From positions 1 through 32,316 of the IMG/VR virus record IMGVR_UViG_3300050821_004879: DNA of 32,316 nucleotides. One strand, written 5' to 3'. Numbering within the stretch: position 1 is the first letter of the stretch; every line of letters begins with the position of its first letter. This document shows positions 1 through 7,023 of this stretch, one piece after another. The notes below the pieces were generated by a model. It was not told the DNA's origin. It did no database searches and worked only from the letters and a program-made list of their open reading frames with translations. A program made the translations under genes and the position numbers. This stretch comes from a virus.

Positions 1-1002
1 GGTGGTTTCTTGCGCTCCTATCTCATGCCGTAGCTCAGCCTTTAGCTTAGGTTCCGCAATGAGGGCTGTTAAGATGCTCATGCGATATGGTGGGGGGCTA
101 TCGTGCATGATACGCTCGACGAGCTGCCAATCTGCCTCTTCTAGCGCTGTGCGGCCATAAATGGCGGCGCGTGCTCTCGCAATTAAGAAAAATGTTTTCG
201 CCAGAACCCCAGATCCTTCCGGCTGATCCACGTCAATGACTTGGTGATTGTACCCACGTACCACGTTCTGACGGATTCGAGCGGCGAAACAGGAATAGTT
301 TACGACCCGGTTTTCCTCATCACTGGTGAGTGTCGGGAATGTGAAGCATTGTTGATGGCTGAGAATGTCTGCAATTAGGTCTCGGGTGTGCTCACGCATT
401 CTCTGTTCGCCACCCACCTGTTTCAGGGAGTGTTTACTTATCTGAGACTGATGCGCGGGGCGCCAGTTTAGGAACATGAAACGTGGGCCTAGGCCAGCGA
501 AGCCACCCCATGCTCTATGAATTTCCTGAGTCACACCTGCCAGAATAGTTAGCTTGCCTTCCCAGGGTCTACCCTGACCTTTACCGTTATCGACTGTGTA
601 GCTGCCATCCGCAATCTCTCGTAGCGCGGCTACAACTTCGGCTTGGTCCTGCTGCCTCTGCGAAAGCAAAGTTGTGAGGTCTTTCAGGAGCAGGAGATGC
701 TTTTTGGCTGCGTCCAATCGCTCAAGCAGCCCAACACCCTCGCGGTATCCCGAGATGAATGCTTTGGGGCTGAGATTGCCCACCATATAGCTTTCGGGGA
801 GTTTTTTGAACGCTGTGATGGCTTCAGTTTTACCGGATCGGGGCGGCCCGACAATAATAATCCAGATAGGTTCTGTTTGCGTCGCTCGGTGACAGATTAC
901 CGCGCACATCGCGGCCTCTAAGGCTTGCCAGTCAAAAGAGGCATACCACTTCCCGAGATGGAATTGCAGGGCTTGAATTTTTTGGAGACGGTCGGCGCTC
1001 AG
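1..1002 (-). CDS. Phage P-loop ATPase / putative helicase, 3' end outside window
   Basis: The minus-strand frame is open from 1017 to the left edge. It has a Walker A motif GPPRSGKTE preceded by a hydrophobic strand (EPIWIIIVG), a Walker B-like segment HLLLLKDLTTLLS, a conserved block LREIADGSYTV..GKGQGRPWEGKL, and an arginine-containing GPRFMF motif. This set is known from phage superfamily-III-like helicase/DUF927-type ATPases that act in replication initiation. Start choice is difficult: the first ATG (909) would cut away residues that look like the conserved helix before Walker A. A CTG at 1002 has GGAG six bases upstream and is used here. It lies 16 bases after the stop of the zinc-cluster gene upstream and in the same frame. 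Function as a replication ATPase is likely; helicase activity is inferred. The C-terminus is not in view. Confidence 0.75.
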   Translation of the reverse strand, partial: MSADRLQKIQALQFHLGKWYASFDWQALEAAMCAVICHRATQTEPIWIIIVGPPRSGKTEAITAFKKLPESYMVGNLSPKAFISGYREGVGLLERLDAAKKHLLLLKDLTTLLSQRQQDQAEVVAALREIADGSYTVDNGKGQGRPWEGKLTILAGVTQEIHRAWGGFAGLGPRFMFLNWRPAHQSQISKHSLKQVGGEQRMREHTRDLIADILSHQQCFTFPTLTSDEENRVVNYSCFAARIRQNVVRGYNHQVIDVDQPEGSGVLAKTFFLIARARAAIYGRTALEEADWQLVERIMHDSPPPYRMSILTALIAEPKLKAELRHEIGAQETT

Positions 1003-1017
1003 AAAGTGCTCCGGGAT

Positions 1018-1896
1018 TTATTTTGAGGCTTCGGCCTTCTGCTTCTCCAGCTCGGCGGCCCACCTAAGGAAAGTATCATCATCCACAACTTCAGGCGAAG
1101 TTTGTAATTCGTTAGCGCATCTCCGGTAAGCCTTCGCTTCCGCGCTGGCGATCTGGGCCTTGAGGGCGGCTTTTAGCTTATTTTCACTTAGGCACCACCC
1201 ACATTCCTTCTGCCCGATAGCAGAGGCATCATTCACAGCTACTAGACAGGCCTTCGGATGACCACAGGGTAGCTTTGCCATATCGCGGCTGGCATTCTGC
1301 TCGCGCAAGGCGGCGTTGTCGGCTTCGAGCTGCTTGCGTTCTCGATAGTCTTGTGCTGCTGAATTGATTAGCCCGTCAACGCGTGCTTGAAACGGAGCCA
1401 CCAGCGCCGCATCATGCTCTGTAAGGGCCTTCGGGTCGGCGAGGGAGAGGATGTGCTGCTGCCAAGTAACATCAATCCATCCGCACTTTGAGCATTTTAT
1501 CTTGGCGTAGTTGCCACTAAGACCGTAGATAAACGATGTCGGCTCATGCCCAGCCACCCGCCGTGCGAACAGCGCGAGTGCGGCATCTCTTTGGTCGCAA
1601 GCGGAGCATCTGAACACTGGCTCGCTACGTGCCGGTTCGTCCGGCAGATTGACCATGACGCGATGCGGTTGCTCTACTCGACACGCCTTCGGATGCCCGC
1701 ATTCCATCGGCTCACGAAGCTGCGCGAGTGCGGCCCGGTGCTCAGAATCTGTTCCGGGGTCAATGCCACTTCCGGTGCATCGCTCACAGATAGGAGCGCA
1801 ATTACCGATTCCATGCCAATCCAGGTCTAGGCGACTCCCTATTTTCTGACCACATAGATGGCACAGTTTCGGATATTCCATTGTTGGCTCGCTCAT
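1018..1896 (-). CDS. Multi-zinc-knuckle protein of unknown function
   Basis: This 292-residue protein is built from cysteine clusters: C12-x2-C15, C33, C37-x2-C40, CGHPKAC at 66-72, C97-x2-C100, C135-x2-C138, a second CGHPKAC at 211-217, and C232-x2-C235. The CGHPKAC motif followed 14-24 residues later by CxxC occurs twice, which suggests a duplicated zinc-binding unit. A helical, charged stretch (about 165-205) separates them and a second helical tail ends the protein. The start ATG has GAGG five bases upstream. It sits directly before the P-loop ATPase gene, in the same frame and separated by a single TAA. No enzyme motif is visible. A DNA- or RNA-binding or scaffold role in early infection is only inferred from the zinc clusters. 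Confidence 0.7.
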   Translation of the reverse strand: MSEPTMEYPKLCHLCGQKIGSRLDLDWHGIGNCAPICERCTGSGIDPGTDSEHRAALAQLREPMECGHPKACRVEQPHRVMVNLPDEPARSEPVFRCSACDQRDAALALFARRVAGHEPTSFIYGLSGNYAKIKCSKCGWIDVTWQQHILSLADPKALTEHDAALVAPFQARVDGLINSAAQDYRERKQLEADNAALREQNASRDMAKLPCGHPKACLVAVNDASAIGQKECGWCLSENKLKAALKAQIASAEAKAYRRCANELQTSPEVVDDDTFLRWAAELEKQKAEASK

Positions 1897-1926
1897 TTCT
1901 CCCTCGTTTGACCCTTGGGCTGGCCC

Positions 1927-2280
1927 TTACCGCTTCGGCTCACGAATCTTGATGGCGTTACCCGCTATGGGATGAATTGCCAGCCTTCCAAAATTTGTGC
2001 TGATGTCCAGTTCGTCATCCTCCCGAAGGTAGAGATAAAGCTCATCTTTCCCTACCTTAATGGTTAGGTGGCGAGACTGGACGTAATGCTTCTTTATGCT
2101 CGGGCCTTGTTCTTCGCCAGTGCAAACATGTTCGTCCACCCAGATTCGGGTAGGCGTCTGGGCGTCTTGGAATTCATTCAAGGCACTGACAGCTACATCC
2201 CGCTGCCGTCTGATATCAGCGAAATAATCCTGTGCCCATAGCGGCAGTTTTGTTAGGTCTCGCTCGTGATATAGACCCAC
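1927..2280 (-). CDS. Phage protein of unknown function with RDLTKLPLWAQ N-terminus
   Basis: The open frame extends upstream to 2370, but a GTG at 2280 has a strong Shine-Dalgarno AAGGAG five bases away and lies just after the stop of the upstream gene. I therefore call 117 residues starting VGLYHERDLTKLPLWAQ. That opening, followed by a helix rich in R/D (YFADIRRQRDVAVSALN), resembles a short module seen at the start of many small phage proteins. The rest looks like a beta-rich domain (HLTIKVGKDELYLYL and following). There are no catalytic motifs, signal peptide or membrane segment. It belongs to the leftward small-gene operon. Function unknown. Confidence 0.65.
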   Translation of the reverse strand: MGLYHERDLTKLPLWAQDYFADIRRQRDVAVSALNEFQDAQTPTRIWVDEHVCTGEEQGPSIKKHYVQSRHLTIKVGKDELYLYLREDDELDISTNFGRLAIHPIAGNAIKIREPKR

Positions 2281-2281
2281 G

Positions 2282-2572
2282 TTAACTCCTTTGCTCGGGC
2301 TGGCCCCCTGATTTATCCCGAGAACCGAGGGACGGGGGTAAGCAGGCGATGGCCCTGCGATATTTGACATTATCCTCGGCGGTTAGTCCGACAGTTGAAA
2401 GTCTTGCTACCGCCCATTGCAGTTGTGACTCTAAAAACGCTTCTCGTGCCGCCATCCTCTCGGCCGCTTCTAGGTCCTTGCTAGCCAGTTCTCGCGTAAG
2501 CTTCCCATCAGCAGAAAATTGCTTGTAAAACTCTACCGCTCGCGCCAGCGCCGGAAACGCGGGTTCGGTCAT
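2282..2572 (-). CDS. Small helical hypothetical protein
   Basis: This is a 96-residue, mostly helical protein (LARAVEFYKQF, then AAERMAAREAFLESQLQWAVARL). A GTG at 2593 would give a longer form, but the ATG at 2572 overlaps the stop of the upstream 50-codon zinc gene by the typical ATGA arrangement, so that start is preferred. Its C-terminus (QPEQRS) carries the junction sequence that also provides the Shine-Dalgarno of the next gene. No recognised domain. Part of the leftward operon. Confidence 0.6.
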   Translation of the reverse strand: MTEPAFPALARAVEFYKQFSADGKLTRELASKDLEAAERMAAREAFLESQLQWAVARLSTVGLTAEDNVKYRRAIACLPPSLGSRDKSGGQPEQRS

Positions 2573-2721
2573 GGCTTCACCGCTCCTCGCCACTCACAAA
2601 AACCGCAAACATTCGCGTTATGCTTCTTGCCCCAACAGTCGCTGCAAACCATACGATTACAATTAGGGCAAGATTTGCGTATCCCGTTCTTCTTACGACA
2701 AAGACTGCATTTTTGTTTCAC
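2569..2721 (-). CDS. Very small zinc-ribbon protein
   Basis: A 50-codon gene starting GTG at 2721 with AGGAGG five bases upstream, directly after the TAA of the preceding gene, and ending TGA in an ATGA overlap with the following gene. Its cysteines form four CxxC pairs: C5/C8, C18/C21, C26/C29, C39/C42 (core motifs CSLC, CPNC, CSDC, CGFC). Eight regularly paired cysteines in 50 basic residues strongly suggest two structural zinc sites. Placement and overlaps support translation. The partner, nucleic acid or protein, is unknown. Confidence 0.72.
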   Translation of the reverse strand: MKQKCSLCRKKNGIRKSCPNCNRMVCSDCWGKKHNANVCGFCEWRGAVKP

Positions 2722-2949
2722 TTACTCCTCCTTGCTCGCGGATGGGGAGCGCGGCCCGATCTCGCGTGCGGTGAGGGGGCGCAAGGCATCGGTATTCCAG
2801 CTATTGAAGCCATCTACCTTACGGTCTAGGTTAACCGCCATACTGCCATCTCCAACGGGCCACATGTGTACTATTCGCGCCCGCCTTCTAGCGGAACGAA
2901 CCACAACTGTCATTCCCACCCTAAACTTCGGCTTGCGAGCTTTCGCCAT
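2722..2949 (-). CDS. Small SH3/KOW-like basic protein
   Basis: 75 residues beginning MAKARKPKFRVGMTVVV, with alternating short strands (ARIVHMWP, SMAVNLDRK) and a polar tail ending PRSPSASKEE. The opening pattern KPKxxVGxxVxV recurs in the plus-strand gene at 9568-9795, which suggests a shared small beta-barrel fold. The start ATG has GGAGGG seven bases upstream and follows immediately on the upstream TGA. Fold assignment is by pattern only; function unknown. Confidence 0.62.
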   Translation of the reverse strand: MAKARKPKFRVGMTVVVRSARRRARIVHMWPVGDGSMAVNLDRKVDGFNSWNTDALRPLTAREIGPRSPSASKEE

Positions 2950-3216
2950 TCACTTACCCTCCGGGGAGCGCGGTTTTTCTTCTGCCTGGTTGATAGCCTT
3001 ATCGATTATCTCCAGATCCTCTTCGTTCGTCTTTACTCCCAAAGCTCTGCGGACAATTGCGCCGCGTTCTTTCTCTGCCACCTTGCAGCTCGGTTGGCCT
3101 ACCGGCGTGTTCCAGCCGGGATGCTCCTTAAAAATGGCGATCAAGTAATCGAAGAAAGTGCCGCCGTTCCTTGCTGCGCGTCGGTCGCCTTCATTGACCG
3201 CGCACTCGAAGCACAT
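2950..3216 (-). CDS. Hypothetical phage protein
   Basis: 88 residues, beginning MCFECAVNEGDRRAARNGG and followed by an amphipathic region (FFDYLIAIFKEHPGW) and a charged helix (EEDLEIIDKAINQAEEK). The ATG is preceded by GGAGGCGGAG and abuts the upstream stop. The C-terminus PRSPEGK matches the tail of its upstream neighbour (QRSPEAE), because both genes end on the same short DNA repeat. No functional motif recognised. Confidence 0.6.
   Translation of the reverse strand: MCFECAVNEGDRRAARNGGTFFDYLIAIFKEHPGWNTPVGQPSCKVAEKERGAIVRRALGVKTNEEDLEIIDKAINQAEEKPRSPEGK
2957..2971. repeat. Gene-junction repeat, copy 1 (CCTCCGGGGAGCGC)
   Basis: The 14-base core CCTCCGGGGAGCGC (2958-2971) is identical to 3225-3238. 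Both copies sit at the end of a minus-strand gene, encode RSPE at the C-terminus, and provide GGAGG for the next gene. An 11-base part (GGGGAGCGCGG) recurs at 2744-2754. Confidence 0.7.
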
Positions 3217-3933
3217 TTACTCCGCCTCCGGGGAGCGCTGGCCCTGACTGCGGGCGCGGATAGCTGCGTGCTTCTCAAGAAAGCGGGATGCAGTAGGCCA
3301 ATGCTCTCTTATCGAGGCGATCAACGCTTCCCTCTCCGCCTGCACCGCTCGCTCGATGGCCCTATTCAGAGCGCCTACCCCTCTTTCATTCGGAACTGGC
3401 GGTGCCATGGGACCAAGCGTTCCGCCCTTTTCCGCGTTGAGCCGATTGTATTCTTGACGCCTACTCTCTTCCCTGCAAGCGGCGACTTCGGCAGCGGCAA
3501 CCGCTCGCTCGATGGCTGCCTTCACCTCTACCTCATCCAGAAGTAGTCCAACCCAGGACTTGTCCGCAATATCTTCCATAGGATTCGTTTCTGCTTTGCC
3601 GACAATTCTGTCCGCGTGTTCTTCGGCTTCCGAGTAGTCCCCCGCTCCGGTCGCTTGGTCGGTGATGATTGCATCGCGCACTCCATTCAGACGCTTTTGT
3701 AGACTCAGCGTCTTGGACATGAACTCCTTCAACACTGCTTTCATCGGACGATAAGAGTCGTGAACGGCAGACTGCGCTCGCTCGATAATGGGGAGCAGGG
3801 CTGCGCGCAGCGAGTAGCAGGAGACACGTGCTCCACTCTCGGTGATATGGCAACCATCAGACTGGATTACCAGACCATCCTCGCAATATATGCACGTCGC
3901 CTTGTCGATCTCGCGGGCTAGTTCTTCGGTCAT
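3217..3933 (-). CDS. First gene of leftward operon, helical hypothetical protein
   Basis: The frame reaches back to a TTG at 3960, but the ATG at 3933 has GGAGG six bases upstream and opens MTEELAREIDKATCIYCED, so 238 residues are called. It holds a CIYC pair plus nearby Cys/His (CHITESGARVSC), long helices, and two copies of AIERAV (near EVKAAIERAVAAAE and NRAIERAVQAE), which suggests an internal repeat. It is the promoter-proximal gene: a TATAAT-containing promoter lies 33-38 bases upstream. Possibly a zinc-binding early protein; function unknown. Confidence 0.65.
   Translation of the reverse strand: MTEELAREIDKATCIYCEDGLVIQSDGCHITESGARVSCYSLRAALLPIIERAQSAVHDSYRPMKAVLKEFMSKTLSLQKRLNGVRDAIITDQATGAGDYSEAEEHADRIVGKAETNPMEDIADKSWVGLLLDEVEVKAAIERAVAAAEVAACREESRRQEYNRLNAEKGGTLGPMAPPVPNERGVGALNRAIERAVQAEREALIASIREHWPTASRFLEKHAAIRARSQGQRSPEAE
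3225..3238. repeat. Gene-junction repeat, copy 2
   Basis: Identical 14-base partner of the 2958-2971 copy, again covering the last codons of a minus-strand gene and the Shine-Dalgarno of the next. It runs on into GCTGGCCC, which is shared with the junctions at 1914-1926 and 2294-2306. Confidence 0.7.
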
Positions 3934-3965
3934 GCCATTCCTCCGTCTCCAGCTAACCAAACGTC

Positions 3966-3995
3966 ATTATATGCTTAACTCGATGCATGACGCAA
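3966..3995 (-). promoter_or_regulatory. Leftward early promoter
   Basis: Reading the minus strand, a perfect -10 TATAAT lies at 3971-3966 and a weak -35 TTGCGT at 3995-3990, with an 18-base spacer. It would start transcription about 25 bases before the ATG at 3933, leaving room for the GGAGG. Inferred from consensus only. Confidence 0.55.
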
Positions 3996-4011
3996 GCACA
4001 AAGTTTGCTTG
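3993..4011. promoter_or_regulatory. Dyad, candidate operator between divergent promoters
   Basis: CAAGCA - 7 bases - TGCTTG is a perfect 6-bp inverted repeat. The half-site TGCTTGA is repeated directly at 4018-4024, within the plus promoter -35, and TGCTTAA occurs at 3972. It sits between the two -35 elements, where one regulator could control both directions. No repressor gene was recognised in the window. Confidence 0.4.
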
Positions 4012-4020
4012 ATTTAATGC

Positions 4021-4050
4021 TTGACATCCAGCGAAGTGCTATGCAATAAT
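4021..4050 (+). promoter_or_regulatory. Rightward promoter with extended -10
   Basis: Perfect -35 TTGACA at 4021-4026, 18-base spacer, extended -10 TGC-AATAAT at 4042-4050. The predicted start point is only about 8-10 bases before the ATG at 4065, so the first gene would have an almost leaderless transcript. The 12 bases TAATGCTTGACA (4015-4026) recur exactly in the late promoter at 29001-29012. Confidence 0.6.
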
Positions 4051-4064
4051 TTGCAGCGTCAATT

Positions 4065-4241
4065 ATGAAAGGTCACACATCAGGTACCGCACCGAGAAAG
4101 ATCACGCGGCAGGAGCGGTGGGCGCTGAAGCAGAAGCGGAAGGGGTTGTGCGTGAATTGTGGGGACCTCAGGGACCGTTACTCATGGCGCTGTAATAAGT
4201 GTCAGAAAGCCGTGAGGGAGAAGGCGAGAAAAGCGACATGA
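4065..4241 (+). CDS. Small basic zinc-finger protein, first gene of rightward operon
   Basis: 58 codons starting ATG at 4065. The N-terminal half is strongly basic (PRKITRQERWALKQKRKG) and the C-terminal half has a CVNC ... CNKC zinc knuckle (C29/C32, C43/C46). The stop overlaps the nuclease start as ATGA. There is no clear Shine-Dalgarno, in line with the very short predicted leader. Basic residues and a single zinc ribbon suggest nucleic-acid binding, possibly a regulator; this is inference. An in-frame ATG-less extension is not needed. Confidence 0.68.
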   Translation: MKGHTSGTAPRKITRQERWALKQKRKGLCVNCGDLRDRYSWRCNKCQKAVREKARKAT

Positions 4242-5500
4242 CCTTCAAGACTGATCGTTCTCGTATCCTTACCTACCAACGGTGCCCGCGCTCTCGCTAT
4301 TTCGAGTATGAGTTTGGTGGGCATGGCGTCAGGCGGAAGGCGCAGGCAATTCCACTTGTCACCGGGAAGCATGTTCACGCGGGGCTGGCGGCTCTTTTGA
4401 TGGAGGCGGTCAAGGGTCCCGTTCCCGGTGAAATGTATGAATTTGAAATTGAAGCAGCGGTTAAGGTTGCTCACAAAGAATATGACAAAGAATTAACCGA
4501 ACGCGGCCTTCAGCTTTCGGAAACCGAGCAACTCACCTTCGTGGCCGCCGAACAACGCGCCCTGATTGAAGCCCTCGTTAGAGCTTGGGCAATAATTGGC
4601 TTGCCACGGCTCCTGCAACAGTTTACCATTGCGATAGTCCCCGCAGTTAGTCCCGAACAGGACACCCCAGCCGTCGAAACGGAAATCGTGTTTCCATTCG
4701 GTCCTTCCGGTCAATTTATGTCCAGACCTGACGCAATCCTTCAAGAGAGGGAGTCGGGGGACCTTTATGCGCTGTCGTTCAAGACGGCGGCATCCCTCGA
4801 CAAGCGCAGGGAGCGGGAAGCCCTCCATGATGACCAGGGCATTTCGGAGATGCTGGCCGTTGAGAGCCTGATGGGCCGGAAGTGCTCGGGTGTCCTCTAC
4901 AACTTTCTGATTAAGGGTCCGCGCAAGGAATACCCGGATGACTCAGGGCAATATGTCCAGTGGTCTCCACTGATCCGTTATTACAAAAAGGATGGACTGC
5001 GCCCGCTTGAAACTGAGTACGCCGCTCAATACCAGTGGAAGGATGAGTTTGGGAACACGCGGAGACTCGGGAAGGGATGGGTCCGGGAAAATGCATGGGA
5101 TCACGACGGGGGTGTGAAGTGGTGGGTCGGATGGCTGGCGCAAAACCAACCGGCATTGCTTGAGGAGCAGATCATCACGCCCCCCGTGATTTATCGGAAC
5201 ACACATGAGTTGCAGGGTTGGCTAAGACAGAGGATTTATCAGGAACGGGCGGTTGCCGCCTCGGCGCATGTGGTGGAAGCACTTCGCGTGGTTGGCAGAG
5301 AACAATTCTTGCCGGTGCTGGATGAACAGTTCCCACAGAATCGCCGCTCTTGTGACTGGCCCGGCCAGTGCCAGTTTACTGAGATTTGTCATGGCCCGAT
5401 TGACCCGATGGACCCCCTCTCAGACAGTGGGTTTGAAGTACGGGTGCCGAACCATCCTGCGGAAGCGGAGGTGCCCGATGGCGAAACAGCCAAGGCATAA
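4238..5500 (+). CDS. Cas4/RecB-like PD-(D/E)XK nuclease with Fe-S cysteines
   Basis: The ATG at 4238 (ATGA overlap with the previous stop) gives 420 residues. Motifs in order: C16 in LTYQRCPRSRYFEY, H45/H47 in GKHVHAGL, RPDAIL with D165, LSFKTA with K182, and a DDQGISEML glutamine motif near 200. At the C-terminus are C372-x5-C378-x5-C384. One N-terminal and three C-terminal cysteines are the hallmark of Cas4/AddB-type nucleases that carry a 4Fe-4S cluster. The acidic residue normally two before the lysine is Ser180 here, so catalysis may use another acid or be altered. It heads a module with a Sak4-like ATPase and an SSB-like protein, consistent with a recombination exonuclease. Confidence 0.85.
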   Translation: MTFKTDRSRILTYQRCPRSRYFEYEFGGHGVRRKAQAIPLVTGKHVHAGLAALLMEAVKGPVPGEMYEFEIEAAVKVAHKEYDKELTERGLQLSETEQLTFVAAEQRALIEALVRAWAIIGLPRLLQQFTIAIVPAVSPEQDTPAVETEIVFPFGPSGQFMSRPDAILQERESGDLYALSFKTAASLDKRREREALHDDQGISEMLAVESLMGRKCSGVLYNFLIKGPRKEYPDDSGQYVQWSPLIRYYKKDGLRPLETEYAAQYQWKDEFGNTRRLGKGWVRENAWDHDGGVKWWVGWLAQNQPALLEEQIITPPVIYRNTHELQGWLRQRIYQERAVAASAHVVEALRVVGREQFLPVLDEQFPQNRRSCDWPGQCQFTEICHGPIDPMDPLSDSGFEVRVPNHPAEAEVPDGETAKA

Positions 5501-5825
5501 GTCCTCCACACACAAGATGAGGGAGGAATTGAAGCGGGAAACACTGGCGGTGGAGAGCGGGTTGATGGAGTGGACCCTTACCCACCTGACATCGAAATTG
5601 ATTGATGAGGCGTTTGTGCTTGAGTTGTTGGGGCAGCAAGAGGACAGGGAAAAGATGGCGCTCGCGCTTCAGGGGACGAATTTCGCAAGGGTGGTTGACC
5701 AGCTCTGGGACACCCTGCGTGGGCAAGGGGAGGACCGGCAGGCGATTCTGTTAGGAATTTTCAAGGTGGGATTCTCGCTAGGGATCAGGACGGTTGACCT
5801 TGCGGTGATTAGGAGAGGCGCTTGA
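5478..5825 (+). CDS. Helical hypothetical protein between nuclease and ATPase
   Basis: The ATG at 5478 has GGAGG six bases upstream and lies inside the nuclease 3' end (23-base overlap), giving 115 residues. It opens with a basic tail (MAKQPRHKSSTHKMREELKR) and then predicted helices; the end (ILLGIFKVGFSLGIRTVDLAVIRR) is hydrophobic but interrupted, probably a buried helix rather than a membrane span. The stop overlaps the TTG start of the ATPase. The conserved position suggests an accessory of the nuclease/ATPase pair. No known domain. Confidence 0.7.
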   Translation: MAKQPRHKSSTHKMREELKRETLAVESGLMEWTLTHLTSKLIDEAFVLELLGQQEDREKMALALQGTNFARVVDQLWDTLRGQGEDRQAILLGIFKVGFSLGIRTVDLAVIRRGA

Positions 5826-6799
5826 TAAATTCAGTTGCCAACACGATTATTTTTTATGGTGATTCGGGGTTGGGCAAGACGGAAAACGCCGTCGAGTTTG
5901 CCAAACTGGCCTATGAGGTCACACGGAAGCCGGTTGCCTTGATCTCACAGGAGGTCAGCTCGCAGAAGTTGTTTGAGCCGCTGATTGAGGTTGGGGTGGT
6001 CAAGGCGTTTTGGCTGAATGGAGTGGCGAACCCGCTGCCTGCGCTGCGCAAGTTGAGCCTGGGACAGTGGCCCATGTTAACAGGTAAAACCATAGCTGAG
6101 GGTGGCACCGGCGTAGGTGGCTGGCAGTGGAAGCCGGAAGTGTTCGGTGCCTACGTGATCGAGGGACTGCGCTCGATTTCTGAGAGACTGCTGGCCGATG
6201 TCAGCGGGAAGGGCAGGCAGATTGGGCAGGACGTTGTTGGGAGATTTGAGGAGGAGGGGCAGATTTTCGCCAAGGCTGGTCAGTCCCATTTCGGGTTTGT
6301 GCAGGATGAGTTGCTGCGCCTCATTCAATCGTTCGGTGGGTTGAACATCTGGCGCGTGCTATGGACCGGGCATGAAGTGATTGGGGAGGACTCTGACAGA
6401 GTGGTGATTCGCGGGCCGGGACTGGCAGGGAAGGCCAAGACTGGTGACGTGCAGAAGTATTGCTCCATGCTGTTGCACATTGATGGGTATGCCTCGACGG
6501 TGACGGCGGGGGATCAGCCACGCACCGAGATTAAGCGGCGCATTTGGTTCGTGAAGCACCCGGACCCGGTTTTCAAGACCATCCTGTATCCCGCTAAAGT
6601 GACGATTCCGAGCGCGAATTTGGCCGGGCTGGCTGAGAAGTATCCGGGTGGGTACTTTGAGCCGACTGTGAAACCGGGCGGTGGGCTGAAGGATTCACTC
6701 GCGGACTTTCTAAGGTTGGAACAGGACTTGTTAAAGGGGACAACGGACAGGGCGAAGGAGTGGAAGGCGAAGGTGGATGCGGAAGGGGGGCGCCAGTGA
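5822..6799 (+). CDS. RecA-core ATPase of the Sak4/AAA_24 type
   Basis: 325 residues starting TTG at 5822, with AGGAG upstream and overlap with the previous TGA. Walker A GDSGLGKTE is at residues 13-21; AYVIEGLRSI fits the Walker B strand (with Glu in place of the usual Asp), and VLWTGHE fits the sensor strand. This layout is that of phage Sak4-like single-strand annealing/recombination ATPases (AAA_24 family), which commonly accompany an exonuclease and an SSB. The following protein is a candidate SSB and the preceding one is a Cas4-like nuclease. Family call is good; the biochemical role here is inferred. Confidence 0.8.
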   Translation: MINSVANTIIFYGDSGLGKTENAVEFAKLAYEVTRKPVALISQEVSSQKLFEPLIEVGVVKAFWLNGVANPLPALRKLSLGQWPMLTGKTIAEGGTGVGGWQWKPEVFGAYVIEGLRSISERLLADVSGKGRQIGQDVVGRFEEEGQIFAKAGQSHFGFVQDELLRLIQSFGGLNIWRVLWTGHEVIGEDSDRVVIRGPGLAGKAKTGDVQKYCSMLLHIDGYASTVTAGDQPRTEIKRRIWFVKHPDPVFKTILYPAKVTIPSANLAGLAEKYPGGYFEPTVKPGGGLKDSLADFLRLEQDLLKGTTDRAKEWKAKVDAEGGRQ

Positions 6800-7023
6800 T
6801 TCGATCTCATTACATGTCTGGGCGGGTGGTGGAGAACGGGAGCAGGGAAGCAGATTCGGGCGACATCTTTCGATTCTCCGTGGTTGAGACGGAGGACATG
6901 CGATTTGACTGCCTGAAGCAGCGCATTGCGGTTCCAGGGATTCACCCGCTCGGGGCCAGCGTGGCTTTTATCATTGAAGTAGACGAGGACCAAAAAATTC
7001 AAAAGGAGCAAAAGAGAGCATGA
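6796..7023 (+). CDS. Small hypothetical protein
   Basis: The GTG at 6796 overlaps the ATPase stop (GTGA), with a GGGGGG tract five bases upstream, giving 75 residues. Beta-rich, with segments such as IFRFSVVETEDM and SVAFIIEVDED, and a charged C-terminus (DQKIQKEQKRA). The stop overlaps the next ATG as ATGA. No recognised family. Translational coupling suggests it works with the Sak4-like/SSB-like pair. Confidence 0.65.
   Translation: MIRSHYMSGRVVENGSREADSGDIFRFSVVETEDMRFDCLKQRIAVPGIHPLGASVAFIIEVDEDQKIQKEQKRA

Noticed and set aside
643-921. Plus-strand open frame over the left end
   Set aside because: It lies opposite the minus-strand P-loop ATPase, whose Walker A and Walker B motifs show the true coding strand.
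2519-3546. Long plus-strand frames across the leftward block
   Set aside because: They oppose five minus-strand genes with good ribosome sites and stop/start overlaps, and show no domain pattern.
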